Source: Streptomyces calvus (GTDB lineage Bacteria > Actinomycetota > Actinomycetes > Streptomycetales > Streptomycetaceae). From it: a DNA stretch of 64,000 nt. Below are positions 7,746 through 15,625 of this stretch, one piece after another. Made by a program: the position numbers and the translations under genes. The notes under the pieces are model-generated. The model did no database searches, was not told the origin of the DNA, and was given only the letters and a program-made list of their open reading frames with translations. Every line of letters starts with the position of its first letter. Positions within the stretch are counted from its first letter, which is position 1. Location of the stretch: contig NZ_VCNP01000064.1 in assembly GCF_006782915.1 (NCBI RefSeq), forward strand, positions 41,391-105,390, in the 5' to 3' direction.

Positions 7746-9209
7746 TCAGGTTCCGGAGGAGGACGCCGTCGGCTTGCGCCGGGTGCGTCGGCCCCTTGCC
7801 ATGATGCCGTTGATGATCTCGGAGTGACGGCCCTTGAGCGCCGCGACTGGCACCTCGATGGTCTGGTAGGTCGCGTGACCTTCCTGCCGTTCTGCCACGC
7901 TGTTCTCGTCGTGCCAGCGCAGATCAGTGCCGCCTGCCTCGATGTACGGGATGTCGGGGACGGTTTGGAGGAGCACCCGTCTACCGCCCGGGGCGGGAAG
8001 TTCAATCCAGAAGTGCTCTGGGACACCGAAAGCGCCGTCCATTCGGTAATGGCACATGATCCAGCCCGCCGGGTTAGCGGCGTCGATCCGCAGGCCGTGG
8101 GACTGTACGAAGGTCCGGACTGCGCGTTCCATGAGAGGGCGGATCGCGGCCTCGTCGTGCTGGGCGTCGAAGTTTTCGGGGTCGAAGCGCATGCCAGCGG
8201 CCATGATGTCGTCCCGCAACCGGTCCAGATCGGCTCTGACCGCCGGCTCGACCTGATCCAGCTCCCGTACGTCGGCCTCCTCGCTCAGGCCGATGAGGTA
8301 GTTCCAGTACTCACCCCGGTCGAGGCCGCCAGAGTCTGCGGCGGCCCGCACGGCCCACTCCCAGCAGGCGGCCTCCTCGGGCGTCTTGGGGAGCTTGCGC
8401 CCCTGCCCGCCCGCGTAGGTGTGCTCCCGTCCGGCAGAGGCGGCGATCAGGTTGACCGCGTCCTCGGAGATCTCCCCTTCCGTGCTCTCCTCGCGGGTGC
8501 GCTTCATCCGCTGGACGACGGTGCCGACCGCTCCGCGCGCGGAGCGGTCGGCATCAACGGGCCGCGTGGCGGGAGGACCGCTCATCGCGCGCCGTGCGTT
8601 GGCCTCAGCCTCCCGTTCGAAGCGGTCGCCGGGGTCAGAGACGGACAGCCCGTCGCCGTTGTCGGTGCCCGCGACGGGGCCCTGGCGCTGCTGGATGACG
8701 TGGGTCAGCTCATGGGCGAGCGTGTGCCGGTCGCCACCGCCGTCGCCGATGACGACATGGTTGCCGGATGTGTAGGCACACGAACCGATCTCGGCGGCGG
8801 AACGGCGGGCCTCGGCACCGGTGTGCAGCCGTACGTCGGAGAAGTCGGCGCCGAGGCGGCCCTCCATGTCAGTACGGGTGGTCGTGTCCAGGGGCCGTCC
8901 GCCGCCGCGCAGCACACCGGGCACCGTCGAACGCTGCACTGCCGGCTGCGCCGACGGCTCGGACTGTTCCGATTGCCTCGACCGGCCTGATTGCCTCGGC
9001 TCCTCGGTGTGCCCGCAGCTGGGTCCGTGCCGGTGCCGGTCCAGCGCCCCGGGGTGCCCGGCTCCCTGCAGCAGTCGCACTACCGCGGCGTTGCCGATCG
9101 TCGGCTGCATCCCGAGGAGCCCGGACACACCCGCCACCGGCCTCTTCGCGCCTGCCGTCGGCGAGGCCAGAGTTTCCCGCTCGCTGTCCCGACTTCTCCG
9201 TGCCCGCAC
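7746..9209 (-). CDS. DUF4157 (eCIS-core) protein with possible C-terminal enzyme domain
   Basis: 487 residues. Residues about 97-178 form a DUF4157/eCIS-core domain: MEGRLGADFSDVRLHTG, then YTSGNHVVIGDGG and the metallopeptidase-like HTLAHELTHVIQQRQG with HELTH at 166-170. This domain marks proteins loaded into, or released by, extracellular contractile injection systems in actinobacteria. The N-terminus is low-complexity (His/Ser/Gln-rich). The C-terminal half (about 240-487) is not recognised by sight. It contains Cys282 (EAACWEWAVR), His399 (EHFWIEL) and Asp419 (QTVPDI), which could form a transglutaminase/papain-like triad. I therefore suggest a cargo toxin or effector; the triad is inference. 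No contractile sheath or tube genes are present here, so the apparatus would be chromosomal. Confidence 0.8.
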   Translation of the reverse strand: MRARRSRDSERETLASPTAGAKRPVAGVSGLLGMQPTIGNAAVVRLLQGAGHPGALDRHRHGPSCGHTEEPRQSGRSRQSEQSEPSAQPAVQRSTVPGVLRGGGRPLDTTTRTDMEGRLGADFSDVRLHTGAEARRSAAEIGSCAYTSGNHVVIGDGGGDRHTLAHELTHVIQQRQGPVAGTDNGDGLSVSDPGDRFEREAEANARRAMSGPPATRPVDADRSARGAVGTVVQRMKRTREESTEGEISEDAVNLIAASAGREHTYAGGQGRKLPKTPEEAACWEWAVRAAADSGGLDRGEYWNYLIGLSEEADVRELDQVEPAVRADLDRLRDDIMAAGMRFDPENFDAQHDEAAIRPLMERAVRTFVQSHGLRIDAANPAGWIMCHYRMDGAFGVPEHFWIELPAPGGRRVLLQTVPDIPYIEAGGTDLRWHDENSVAERQEGHATYQTIEVPVAALKGRHSEIINGIMARGRRTRRKPTASSSGT

Positions 9210-9360
9210 GCCGGTTTCTCCTTTTCAGGGAACGCCCTCCCTGTCTACCAGCACACACGCGCGCGGGACGAGAGACGAACGGGCAGTCACACCTACCTGT
9301 AAGGGCAGTCTGAACCGGCGGGTGGGGTGCTGGGTTGGCACTGTCGTTCTCCACCGCGTC

Positions 9361-9450
9361 CTAGCCGGGCGTCCAGAGCTGTTCGGCGGGATGCATGGTG
9401 CCGTCGTCACCCTCGCTCGTCACGAGGTCGTACAGGCCGGTGGTCATCAT
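9361..9450 (-). CDS. Possible 29-residue peptide
   Basis: The ATG at 9450 overlaps the stop of the upstream RapZ-C-like gene (ATGATGA). The short product begins MMTTGLYDLVTSEG. Only the overlap and sensible codons support it; function unknown. Confidence 0.35.
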   Translation of the reverse strand: MMTTGLYDLVTSEGDDGTMHPAEQLWTPG

Positions 9451-9866
9451 GCACTCGCTCCCGTGCCAGTGTTGGCCGCCTTGAGGACGCGCGGGAGATG
9501 GACGTGGAGGTGTTCGACGTCGACCTGGCGGCCACGGGTGCGAAGTTCGCGGGCAAGAAGTTCGGTGAGTCCGGATGCCCTGTGCCTGCCGCCTGCACAT
9601 CCGATGGCGATGCGGCGGGGGCCGGCGGGCAGGACGGCGTAATCGGCGAGGTTTGCGAGCAGCTCGCGGGCTCCGGGGGTGTTCAGAACGACGTCCTGGA
9701 CGCGGGGGTTGAGGCCGTCGAGATCGAGGATGTCGCGGGCGGCGGCCGGGTCACGGAGCCGGTCGCGAACGTCCTCGATCCGGTCGGCGGAGGGCGGGAT
9801 GGGGGAGCCGTCCGGGCCGGTGGGCAGGTGCAGGTAGCCGAACGAGATCAGACGGATCGGGCGCAA
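9447..9866 (-). CDS. RapZ C-terminal-domain-like protein
   Basis: A 139-residue protein beginning at TTG 9866, with AGGAGG seven bases upstream. It matches the C-terminal domain of RapZ/YvcJ proteins: RLISFGYLH near the start, then IAIGCAGGRHRA at about 86-97, the conserved GC(T/A)GG(R/K)HRS loop, and ELRTRGRQVDVEHLHV. In chromosomal RapZ this domain binds RNA or sugar-nucleotide ligands. Here the ATPase half is absent. Stand-alone RapZ-C proteins are recurrent on Streptomyces plasmids; their role is unknown. It is first in a run of small leftward accessory genes with ASCH, GGDEF and kinase proteins. Confidence 0.8.
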   Translation of the reverse strand: MRPIRLISFGYLHLPTGPDGSPIPPSADRIEDVRDRLRDPAAARDILDLDGLNPRVQDVVLNTPGARELLANLADYAVLPAGPRRIAIGCAGGRHRASGLTELLARELRTRGRQVDVEHLHVHLPRVLKAANTGTGASA

Positions 9867-9904
9867 GGGAGCCTCCTGCTCGTAGTGAAGGGCGGGAACG
9901 TGTG

Positions 9905-9944
9905 GAGCGCCGCGCCCGGCCGGGAAGGGCGGGGCGCGGCGCTC
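9905..9944 (-). terminator. Hairpin downstream of 9955 gene
   Basis: GAGCGCCGCGCCC (9905-9917) and GGGCGCGGCGCTC (9932-9944) form a perfect 13-bp stem with a 14-base loop, just after the gene ending at 9955. Confidence 0.55.
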
Positions 9945-9954
9945 CGGGGCGGTG

Positions 9955-10137
9955 CTACTGGGTGGCGGTGTCGGTGACCACGAGGAACTGGTCGGTGCGC
10001 AGATCCATCACGACCTGAGCAGTAGTGCCCTGGACGCGCTGGCTGGCAGCGAACTCTTCGGCAGGCCAGGAGCCGCGGCGCCCTCCAGCGGGTAACCGCT
10101 CCAGGACGGTCCGGGCCTGTTCGGGGGCGGTGTCCAT
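9955..10137 (-). CDS. Small hypothetical plasmid protein
   Basis: 60 residues (MDTAPEQARTVLERLP... DLRTDQFLVVTD). Its ATG overlaps the stop of the upstream gene by one base (TGATG), supporting co-translation. The product looks like a short beta-rich domain. No family recognised. Confidence 0.6.
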   Translation of the reverse strand: MDTAPEQARTVLERLPAGGRRGSWPAEEFAASQRVQGTTAQVVMDLRTDQFLVVTDTATQ

Positions 10138-10619
10138 CAGGCGTCACCGCCGTTCACACGCTCGTGGATGTCGATGAGGATGGCGATGGCGTCGGGGTTC
10201 TCTGCCAAGCCGACCCACGTCCCGTGCGCGTTGAAGACGGGCACGGTGTCGGTGTCGGTGTCGAAGATGACGACGTAGTCGCCGTAGCGGTCCATCACCA
10301 TGTCCCGCAACACCGGGATGCGTCCGGTATCCAGGACCTCCAGGGCGTCGACGGTGAGCCGGGCAAGCTCGCCGGGTGCCGGCGGCTGGACGAGGATGCC
10401 GGTGACGCGCAGCAGGTCGCCGGGCTGGATGCCGTTCAGCAGCTCGTGGGTGATCCGGGGGTCTCCGCTGGTGCAGGTGACGACCGTGTCGGGGGCGTCG
10501 TCGGGGAGCGCGTCGATGTCAGCGGGTCGGACGATCAGGTCGAAGGTGGCGGTGCCGCGCGGGCCGGGAGAGGGTATCGCGTCGACCCAGCCGTCGACGG
10601 CGCAGTGCTTGGTGTCCAT
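10137..10619 (-). CDS. Hypothetical protein, OB-fold-like
   Basis: 160 residues starting at ATG 10619, one base overlapping the upstream stop. The middle (PGDLLRVTGILVQPPAPGEL, RLTVDALEVLD) has the look of an OB-fold nucleic-acid-binding strand pattern. The end (YGDYVVIFDTDTDTVPVFNA, NPDAIAILIDIHERVN) is an alpha/beta segment. A single-strand-binding-type function on the plasmid is possible but only inferred. Confidence 0.65.
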   Translation of the reverse strand: MDTKHCAVDGWVDAIPSPGPRGTATFDLIVRPADIDALPDDAPDTVVTCTSGDPRITHELLNGIQPGDLLRVTGILVQPPAPGELARLTVDALEVLDTGRIPVLRDMVMDRYGDYVVIFDTDTDTVPVFNAHGTWVGLAENPDAIAILIDIHERVNGGDA

Positions 10620-10822
10620 CAGCTGGCCTCCGCCAGGGTCTCGGTGGGGCGAGGGGAGCAGGGTCGGGTGGTGCGCTGGGCGATGTCCAGCAGCTCGCGG
10701 TTGCGCCGCTGCTGGGCAGGCGTGAGCGGGCGGGCCTTTGCACCGTGGCGGTGCCAGAGCGGGGAGGCGGGCGGCTCGGGGTAGGCGAGGGCGTGGTCGA
10801 CGTCGCGGTCGGTGCTGCTCAT
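10619..10822 (-). CDS. Small hypothetical protein
   Basis: 67 residues, MSSTDRDVDHALAYPEPPAS..., rich in Arg/Pro. It ends by overlapping the next gene's ATG (TGATG). Codon use fits the neighbours. No family recognised. Between it and the next supported gene (10994) a short frame ending near 10846 reads WIAANPVEARLGRFASDLAP but lacks a start codon, so it may be a decayed gene. Confidence 0.5.
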   Translation of the reverse strand: MSSTDRDVDHALAYPEPPASPLWHRHGAKARPLTPAQQRRNRELLDIAQRTTRPCSPRPTETLAEAS

Positions 10823-10993
10823 GAAGGTCCTCCAGGTGGAGGTCAGGCGTGGGCGCCTTGGCCCTTGGACTTGGGCTTCGGCGCGAGGTCGGAGGCGAAC
10901 CGCCCGAGGCGGGCCTCAACGGGGTTGGCGGCGATCCAGGACTCGACCGCATGCCTTTACGGGCTCGCCGGAGTGGGAGCGGATGGGCGTGGG

Positions 10994-11131
10994 CTAGCCG
11001 CACAGCGTGCAGGGGAGGTACTGCCAGCAGTCGAAGTGCCGGCTGTCGCGCCACTCGAGGAGAGCGCCGGGAGCCGGGATCAGGCCCGGCTCGAACGGCG
11101 GCTTCTCCTTCGTGCGTCCCCTGCGGGTCAC
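10994..11131 (-). CDS. 45-residue protein with C-terminal CxxC
   Basis: GTG 11131 overlaps the ASCH-gene stop by four bases (GTGA). The product ends FDCWQYLPCTLCG, with cysteines spaced like half of a zinc ribbon. Function unknown. Confidence 0.5.
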   Translation of the reverse strand: MTRRGRTKEKPPFEPGLIPAPGALLEWRDSRHFDCWQYLPCTLCG

Positions 11132-11571
11132 GGCCGGAAGTCGGGCAGCTGCTGGAGCACTCGGTCCAACAGGTCCTCGGTCGGCTTCCAGGGCCCGAGC
11201 TGCCCGGCAGCGGGGACAGGCAGCGGCAGCTCCTGAACGTCCTGGAGGACCAAATGCCAGGTGCCGGCCTGCGCCCACGGCGAGCAGGGCGGTGCTCCGT
11301 CGGGGTCCTGGTGACAGTCGACCAGGCGCGCGATGCCGATCACGGCTCCGGTGGGCAGCTCGTGGCCGCGGATTGTGCGGGCGATCAGCGGGACGCGCAG
11401 GGCGGGCCGGTCGATCCGCTGGCCCGCGTGCAGGAGCATCCAACCGCGCCAGCTCCAGGGCTTGGGCCGGTTCTCGATGACCTTCTGGCCGGTCAGGATG
11501 CAGGTGGCGTGCGGCTGCTGGACGCTGATGCTGCGGATCCAGTCGCCCTGCGGGAGGATCGAAATGCTCAT
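11128..11571 (-). CDS. ASCH-domain protein
   Basis: 147 residues. The start SISVQQPHATCILTGQKVIE and the block NRPKPWSWRGWMLLHAGQ match the ASCH/PUA-like fold (the PxA..I..G.K..E.R pattern), which binds RNA or modified nucleotides. Later it has GAVIGIARLVDCH and GTWHLVLQDVQEL. Members are common on actinobacterial plasmids and phages, and some process modified nucleotides. The ATG overlaps the upstream GGDEF stop by four bases (ATGA), so both genes are probably co-expressed. Confidence 0.85.
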   Translation of the reverse strand: MSISILPQGDWIRSISVQQPHATCILTGQKVIENRPKPWSWRGWMLLHAGQRIDRPALRVPLIARTIRGHELPTGAVIGIARLVDCHQDPDGAPPCSPWAQAGTWHLVLQDVQELPLPVPAAGQLGPWKPTEDLLDRVLQQLPDFRP

Positions 11572-12245
11572 GCGGCTCGCCCCCAGAGGGCCGTTCCCGG
11601 GCGCCCGGGGCGGCGGCCGTTGATGGCCGGCGCCGTGGTGTGCGCGGGCGAGGCGACGGCGGCGCGGCCGGAGTGCTTGCCGTCGTACAGGGCCGCGTCG
11701 GCGGCCCGCTGCAGGACGGTCAGGTCGCGGTAGCCGACCGTGTGCGGGGTCGCGGCGCCGACGGAGGCGGCGACGTCGACGGTGCGGCCGTCCTCGAGGA
11801 CGACGGGGGTGTGCAGCATGCGGACCAGCTGCGCGAGGCGCTGCTCAAGGCGCGCGGCGGGCAGCGCCAGGACCACGGCGAACTCATCGCCTCCAAGGCG
11901 GCCTACTGCGGCACGCGGGCCCGCCCACGCGGTGAGCCGGGCGGCGGTCGCGGCGAGGACGGCGTCCCCGGCCGCGTGGCCCATGGTGTCGTTCACGGCC
12001 TTGAAGTGGTCCTGGTCGACCAGAACCACGGCCGTGTCGTCGCCGTGGCGGGCCAGGATCCGGAGGGCGCGAGCGGTGTAGGAGTCGCGGCGCAGCAGGC
12101 CGGTCAGCGGATCCTTCCGGGTGGCGGCGAGCTGCCTGTGCAACGCGACGGCGTGCACGGCCCAGCCGGTTAACGGCAGGGCTGCGGTGGTCAGTAGGAG
12201 TGCGCGCTGCCCAATTCGGGCCTGCACGCGCAGGACGGAGTCCAT
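11568..12245 (-). CDS. GGDEF diguanylate cyclase, membrane-anchored
   Basis: 225 residues. A short hydrophobic helix (about 14-35, ALLLTTAALPLTGWAVHAVA) precedes a GGDEF domain: DPLTGLLRRDS (45-55), the metal-binding Asp in VDQDHFKAVNDTMGHAAGD, and an intact GGDEF motif at 118-122 (GRLGGDEFAVVLA). An RxxD inhibitory site is not visible five residues before GGDEF, so product inhibition may be absent. It should make c-di-GMP, which in Streptomyces acts through BldD to hold back development. A plasmid copy inside an operon of small nucleic-acid proteins could alter host development or sporulation timing (inference). Confidence 0.88.
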   Translation of the reverse strand: MDSVLRVQARIGQRALLLTTAALPLTGWAVHAVALHRQLAATRKDPLTGLLRRDSYTARALRILARHGDDTAVVLVDQDHFKAVNDTMGHAAGDAVLAATAARLTAWAGPRAAVGRLGGDEFAVVLALPAARLEQRLAQLVRMLHTPVVLEDGRTVDVAASVGAATPHTVGYRDLTVLQRAADAALYDGKHSGRAAVASPAHTTAPAINGRRPGRPGTALWGRAA

Positions 12246-12339
12246 ACTGGGATCTCCCTGTCTCGTCTCGTACGGGGTGGGTAGGCCCAGGGCAGGCGGA
12301 CTGGTTTGGACGCCGTTGTGCGCCTGTCCCGGGGGAGAG

Positions 12340-12645
12340 CTACAGCGCGAAGTCGCTGCGGGTGGTCCAGCTGACGGGGTTGTGCCAGAGGCCGGCCTTC
12401 GCAGCCGTCCACTCCATCTGCCAGCCGGGCCTCAGCCCGCGCGCTCCCCAGCTGTCCGGCTGCCTGCCGGGGATCTCGAGTCCGGCCGTGTGCGCGGCGA
12501 GCGCGGCGTCGTACACCTCGTGGGCTCGGCGCAGAGCCGCGGCGGGGGAGTCCGCGACGCCGGTGAAGACGTGCACGCCCTTGCGGGCCGGGTTGGTGGT
12601 GTCGTGTATCGGGACGTCGACCTCATAGAACTCGGTGCGCGGCAT
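12340..12645 (-). CDS. Hypothetical protein (101 aa)
   Basis: Starts at ATG 12645 behind GGAGATGGG. The sequence (MPRTEFYEVDVPIHDTTNPA, then GVHVFTGVADSPAAALRRAH) looks like a small alpha/beta domain of the kind common on Streptomyces plasmids, in which a Trp-rich tail (WQMEWTAAKAGLWHNPVSW) follows. No function recognised. Terminates 95 bp from the GGDEF start. Confidence 0.6.
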   Translation of the reverse strand: MPRTEFYEVDVPIHDTTNPARKGVHVFTGVADSPAAALRRAHEVYDAALAAHTAGLEIPGRQPDSWGARGLRPGWQMEWTAAKAGLWHNPVSWTTRSDFAL

Positions 12646-12690
12646 GACGCCCATCTCCTCTCCGTGCCAGTGCTTGAAGGGCCACCGCGA

Positions 12691-12727
12691 CCGCCCCGGC
12701 CTCCGCGGCGCGGGAGGGCCGGGGCGG
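12691..12727 (-). terminator. Hairpin downstream of 12741 gene
   Basis: CCGCCCCGGCC (12691-12701) pairs with GGCCGGGGCGG (12717-12727), 14 bp downstream of the stop at 12741. Confidence 0.5.
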
Positions 12728-12740
12728 CGCGGAGAGCCCG

Positions 12741-13511
12741 TCAGGCCGCGTCGGCGGTGGAGGAGTCGAGGCCGGTGCCGCGGAGCGCGTCCAGGACGTA
12801 CGGATCGAGGCGGTCCTGGTGCTGGGCGGAGACCGCATGGCCGGTGGCACGGCCGTAGGCGTAGCTGTAGGCGTACATGCTGGCGTTGGTGTCTTCGAGG
12901 GCCTGGTCGACGGCGCGGCGCGCGAGGTGCTCGATCCAGGTCTGCGCGGCAGACTCGCGGTGGGCGTGCGACGTCGTGAGGGCCACCGACTCCGCCCACC
13001 GTCCGCTGCCGCAGGCGCGGCCGCCGCACTGCGCCCAGTTCCACTGCCGCTGGCGCATGCCCTCGGGGTCGGCGTCCCAGTCCGCAGCCCAGCGGACGGC
13101 CTGCTCGGGGATCTGCTGCTGGACGACGTCCAGGACGTCGCGGCCGGCGGCGCCGAGCGCGCGGTGGGCGTCGGTCTCCTCGAGGACGCGGATCCGGTGG
13201 GAGAGCAGCCGGTAGGGGTAGTGGCGCTGGCCCCAGTTGCCGGCCTCGCCCAGCGGCTCCACGATCCACAGCCGTACGGGCCAGGTGATGGGCCAGATGC
13301 CGGTGTCCTCCAGCGCCTCGCCGACCCGCTTGACCATGCGGAAGTACGAGAAGGGGCGCTCGTCGAACCACAGGTTGGTGCAGGGCTGGGGGTGGTCGAC
13401 GACCTGGCCGACGTTGGCGGCGAGGTTCACCGGGGTGCCGGCGTGCCGGGACAGCTCGATGATGCCGTCGGCGAGGGTGGCGATGTACCAGGTGACAGGC
13501 TTGCGGGCCAT
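12741..13511 (-). CDS. Hypothetical plasmid protein (256 aa)
   Basis: Starts MARKPVTWYIATLADGIIEL at ATG 13511, with a GGAGG-like sequence upstream. The N-terminal third contains a Trp-rich stretch (GIWPITWPVRLWIVEPLG). The C-terminal part is Ala-rich helix with several Tyr (SMYAYSYAYGRATGHAVSAQ). No catalytic motif is evident. Probably a real, conserved plasmid gene of unknown role, given start signals and codon use. Confidence 0.65.
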   Translation of the reverse strand: MARKPVTWYIATLADGIIELSRHAGTPVNLAANVGQVVDHPQPCTNLWFDERPFSYFRMVKRVGEALEDTGIWPITWPVRLWIVEPLGEAGNWGQRHYPYRLLSHRIRVLEETDAHRALGAAGRDVLDVVQQQIPEQAVRWAADWDADPEGMRQRQWNWAQCGGRACGSGRWAESVALTTSHAHRESAAQTWIEHLARRAVDQALEDTNASMYAYSYAYGRATGHAVSAQHQDRLDPYVLDALRGTGLDSSTADAA

Positions 13512-13588
13512 TCGGTCCTCCACGAAGGAGTGTTGGCGGCCGGGGCCGCTCGATAACCGGGTGTTGGTCGGGGTGCGCACGTCGGCGG

Positions 13589-14432
13589 TCAGGCGCGGTA
13601 GACGGGCGGGCGGACCCCGGCGCGCAGCTCGCGGATGATCGAGCAGGGGCCCTTGGTGGCGCAGTACGCGTCGTCGGTGTCCGGGAGGGCGTTGCCCGTG
13701 GTGCCCCACATGTCGCGGGCGACCGCGTTCACGGCGCGCAGCATCTCGCCGTTGTTGGGGCGGCAGGCGCTGTTGGTGTCGCCGACGCCGTGCCGGTGGG
13801 CGCTGATGATGTGCTGGCGGGCCTGGCGGGCGGCCCAGCGGCGGCTGCTGGGGCCGGTGTTCTCGTGGACGTGCCCGCTGTCGTGGAAGGTGTCGAGGTG
13901 GCAGGCGGTGCAGTGGTAGGTGACCAGTTGCTCCGGCTCGCCGCCGGGGCGCCAGGTGCCTTCGAACTCGAAGACGATGACCTCCGCGCCCGGGATCTCG
14001 GTGTGCGCGAAGGCGGTGACGAGGCCGACGCCGTCCGCGATCGCGCCGTGCTGTGCCTGGTTCCAGAAGACGCGGGGGATGAAGGTGTCCCAGCCCTTGC
14101 CGTGGGGCCACTGGGCGTACATGACGCCCTGCGAGGCGTCGAAGGTCGCCGTGCCGTCGGTGTTCTCGCGCTTGTACTGCTCGATCTGTTCGACCGACCC
14201 GAAGTAGGTGGCGCTGAACTCCTCGGACTCCAGGAAGACCAGCCCATACCCCTCGGGCGGGTGTCGTGGCTGTTCTCCCGAAGCATCTCGACCATGTCCT
14301 CGTAGCCGGGGTTTCCGGGGACGATAGTGCCGACGAGGAGCAGCCGGTACCGGTCGCAGCTGGTGACGTGGGCCGGATTGGTCTCGCTGACGTGGTGCGC
14401 GGTCCGTACGTGTTCCTGATCGTGATGTTCAT
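13589..14432 (-). pseudogene. Hypothetical gene broken by two frameshifts
   Basis: A good start (ATG 14432 behind AAGGAC, MNITIRNTYG) is followed by coherent protein in a second frame (HVSETNPAHVTSCDRYRLLL, then VPGNPGYEDMVEMLRENSHD) and then a third (GLVFLESEEFSATYFGSVEQ, then MYAQWPHGKGWDTFIPRVFW to the stop at 13589). The shifts are near 14,405-14,420 and 14,255. The third part also has cysteines in TYHCTACHLDTFHDSGH, like a zinc site. Either the gene is decayed or these are base-calling indels. If only the last part is expressed, a 177-residue protein starting at 14122 would result. Confidence 0.55.
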
Positions 14433-14444
14433 CAGTGCGTGTCC

Positions 14445-14654
14445 TTAGAAGTCGATCCGGACTGTGATGGGCATGCGGCGGTCGCCGTAGTCGCGGCGGG
14501 GGTTGTGGACGGTGCGCTGGTGCGCGGCGAGGCCGGCGCCCCCGCCCTGGATAGGCAGGTGGCAGTCCGGGCAGCCGTGGAGCCAGTCGTCGCCCTCGGG
14601 GAGTTCGGCAGGAGTGAGGGGGTGCGGGTGCGGGCCCTCGGCGGCGCGGCTCAT
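14445..14654 (-). CDS. Small zinc-finger-like protein (69 aa)
   Basis: ATG 14654 overlaps the stop of the upstream kinase gene by four bases. The protein contains GCPDCHLPIQ followed by GLAAHQRTVH, a C-x2-C...H-x4-H pattern like a C2H2 finger. It may bind DNA or be structural. Function unknown. Confidence 0.6.
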   Translation of the reverse strand: MSRAAEGPHPHPLTPAELPEGDDWLHGCPDCHLPIQGGGAGLAAHQRTVHNPRRDYGDRRMPITVRIDF

Positions 14655-15625
14655 TCCCTCACCGCCGCGGCGTGCTGCTCCTCCAGGTCGGCGCGGCCGT
14701 AGGGGTCGTCGTCCATGCCGGCCGTGTGGGCGTCGGCCTCCTGGTCGACGTCGCCGTAGCCGCCGTGGACGTCGCAGACGATGTCGTCGCGGTGATCCAG
14801 GTCGCCGGTGAGCGCGCGGTACAGGCAGGTGACGCTGTAGGCCGGCGTCCAGGCGGTGCCGCCGCACTCGGGGTCGAACGGGCACGGCACGGCGATGTCG
14901 AACCCGATGTCGCCCTCACCGTCGACGTCCAGGCGCAGCGCGAGGGTCAGGGACTGCTGGCCGAGGCGGACCTCGCCGACGCGGTCGCCGCCGACGATGT
15001 CGGAGTCGTCCTTCCACCGCCACATCGGCAGGATCTCCTCACCGAAGAAGCGGCGTACGAGGAGCAAGTGGCCCAGGCCGTCGCTGCCGTCCAGGCCGAG
15101 GTCGGCCTGCCGGGCCGCGCTCAGGTGCCGCAGGTACGGCTCCAGCCGGTTCAGGTCGTGGGCGAAGAGGACCTGGGTGAAGCCCTCCCGGGCGAGGCTC
15201 TGGTGGGAGAAGGTCATCGCCTCGTGCTGGCGCCGGACGACGTCGTCGGGCACGCGCCGGTTGGCCGGGCGCGGCTGCTGCCGCTGGAGGCACAGCGACA
15301 GCGGCGTGGAGACGACGACCGCGACCGTCGGCACGCCGAACTTCTTGGCCGTCATCACCAGCTCGACCCTGACGGCCTCTTCGACGTTGGTTGCGTCGAC
15401 GACGGTGTTCAGGCAGCGGGCCATCCGGCGCTCCAGGATGAGCTTGAGGACATCGGCGGCGTCGGCGGTGGCGGCCTGGTCGCCCGGGTCGTCGCTGACC
15501 GTGCCCCTCAGAGCGTCGAGGGAAAGGACCTGGGAGGCCGGCCAGGTGCGGGCCAGGGTGCTCTTACCGGCGCCGATCAGCACGACGAGCGCGTTCTCCG
15601 GAAGCCGCGGGTGCGTCTGACTCAC
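14651..15625 (-). CDS. P-loop kinase, polynucleotide-kinase-like (PNKP/AAA_33)
   Basis: 324 residues. Near the N-terminus is the Walker A motif VLIGAGKSTLARTWPASQVL, followed by SLDALRGTVSDDPGDQAATA and NTVVDATNVEEAVRVEL. These match the 5'-OH polynucleotide kinase/PNKP N-terminal domain (GxGKS, then LSxDxxR, then VxDATN). A lid helix (RQQPRPANRRVPDDVVRRQH) follows. The C-terminal 150 residues are a separate acidic alpha/beta region with Cys pairs (CPFDPECGG). Likely a nucleic-acid 5' end kinase, possibly for RNA or DNA repair on the plasmid. Overlaps both neighbours by four bases. Confidence 0.75.
   Translation of the reverse strand: MSQTHPRLPENALVVLIGAGKSTLARTWPASQVLSLDALRGTVSDDPGDQAATADAADVLKLILERRMARCLNTVVDATNVEEAVRVELVMTAKKFGVPTVAVVVSTPLSLCLQRQQPRPANRRVPDDVVRRQHEAMTFSHQSLAREGFTQVLFAHDLNRLEPYLRHLSAARQADLGLDGSDGLGHLLLVRRFFGEEILPMWRWKDDSDIVGGDRVGEVRLGQQSLTLALRLDVDGEGDIGFDIAVPCPFDPECGGTAWTPAYSVTCLYRALTGDLDHRDDIVCDVHGGYGDVDQEADAHTAGMDDDPYGRADLEEQHAAAVRE

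Noticed and set aside
12741..14432. 563-codon leftward frame as one protein
   Set aside because: Only the part from 13511 looks like protein with its own start; the upstream part is an out-of-frame reading of the broken gene at 13589-14432.
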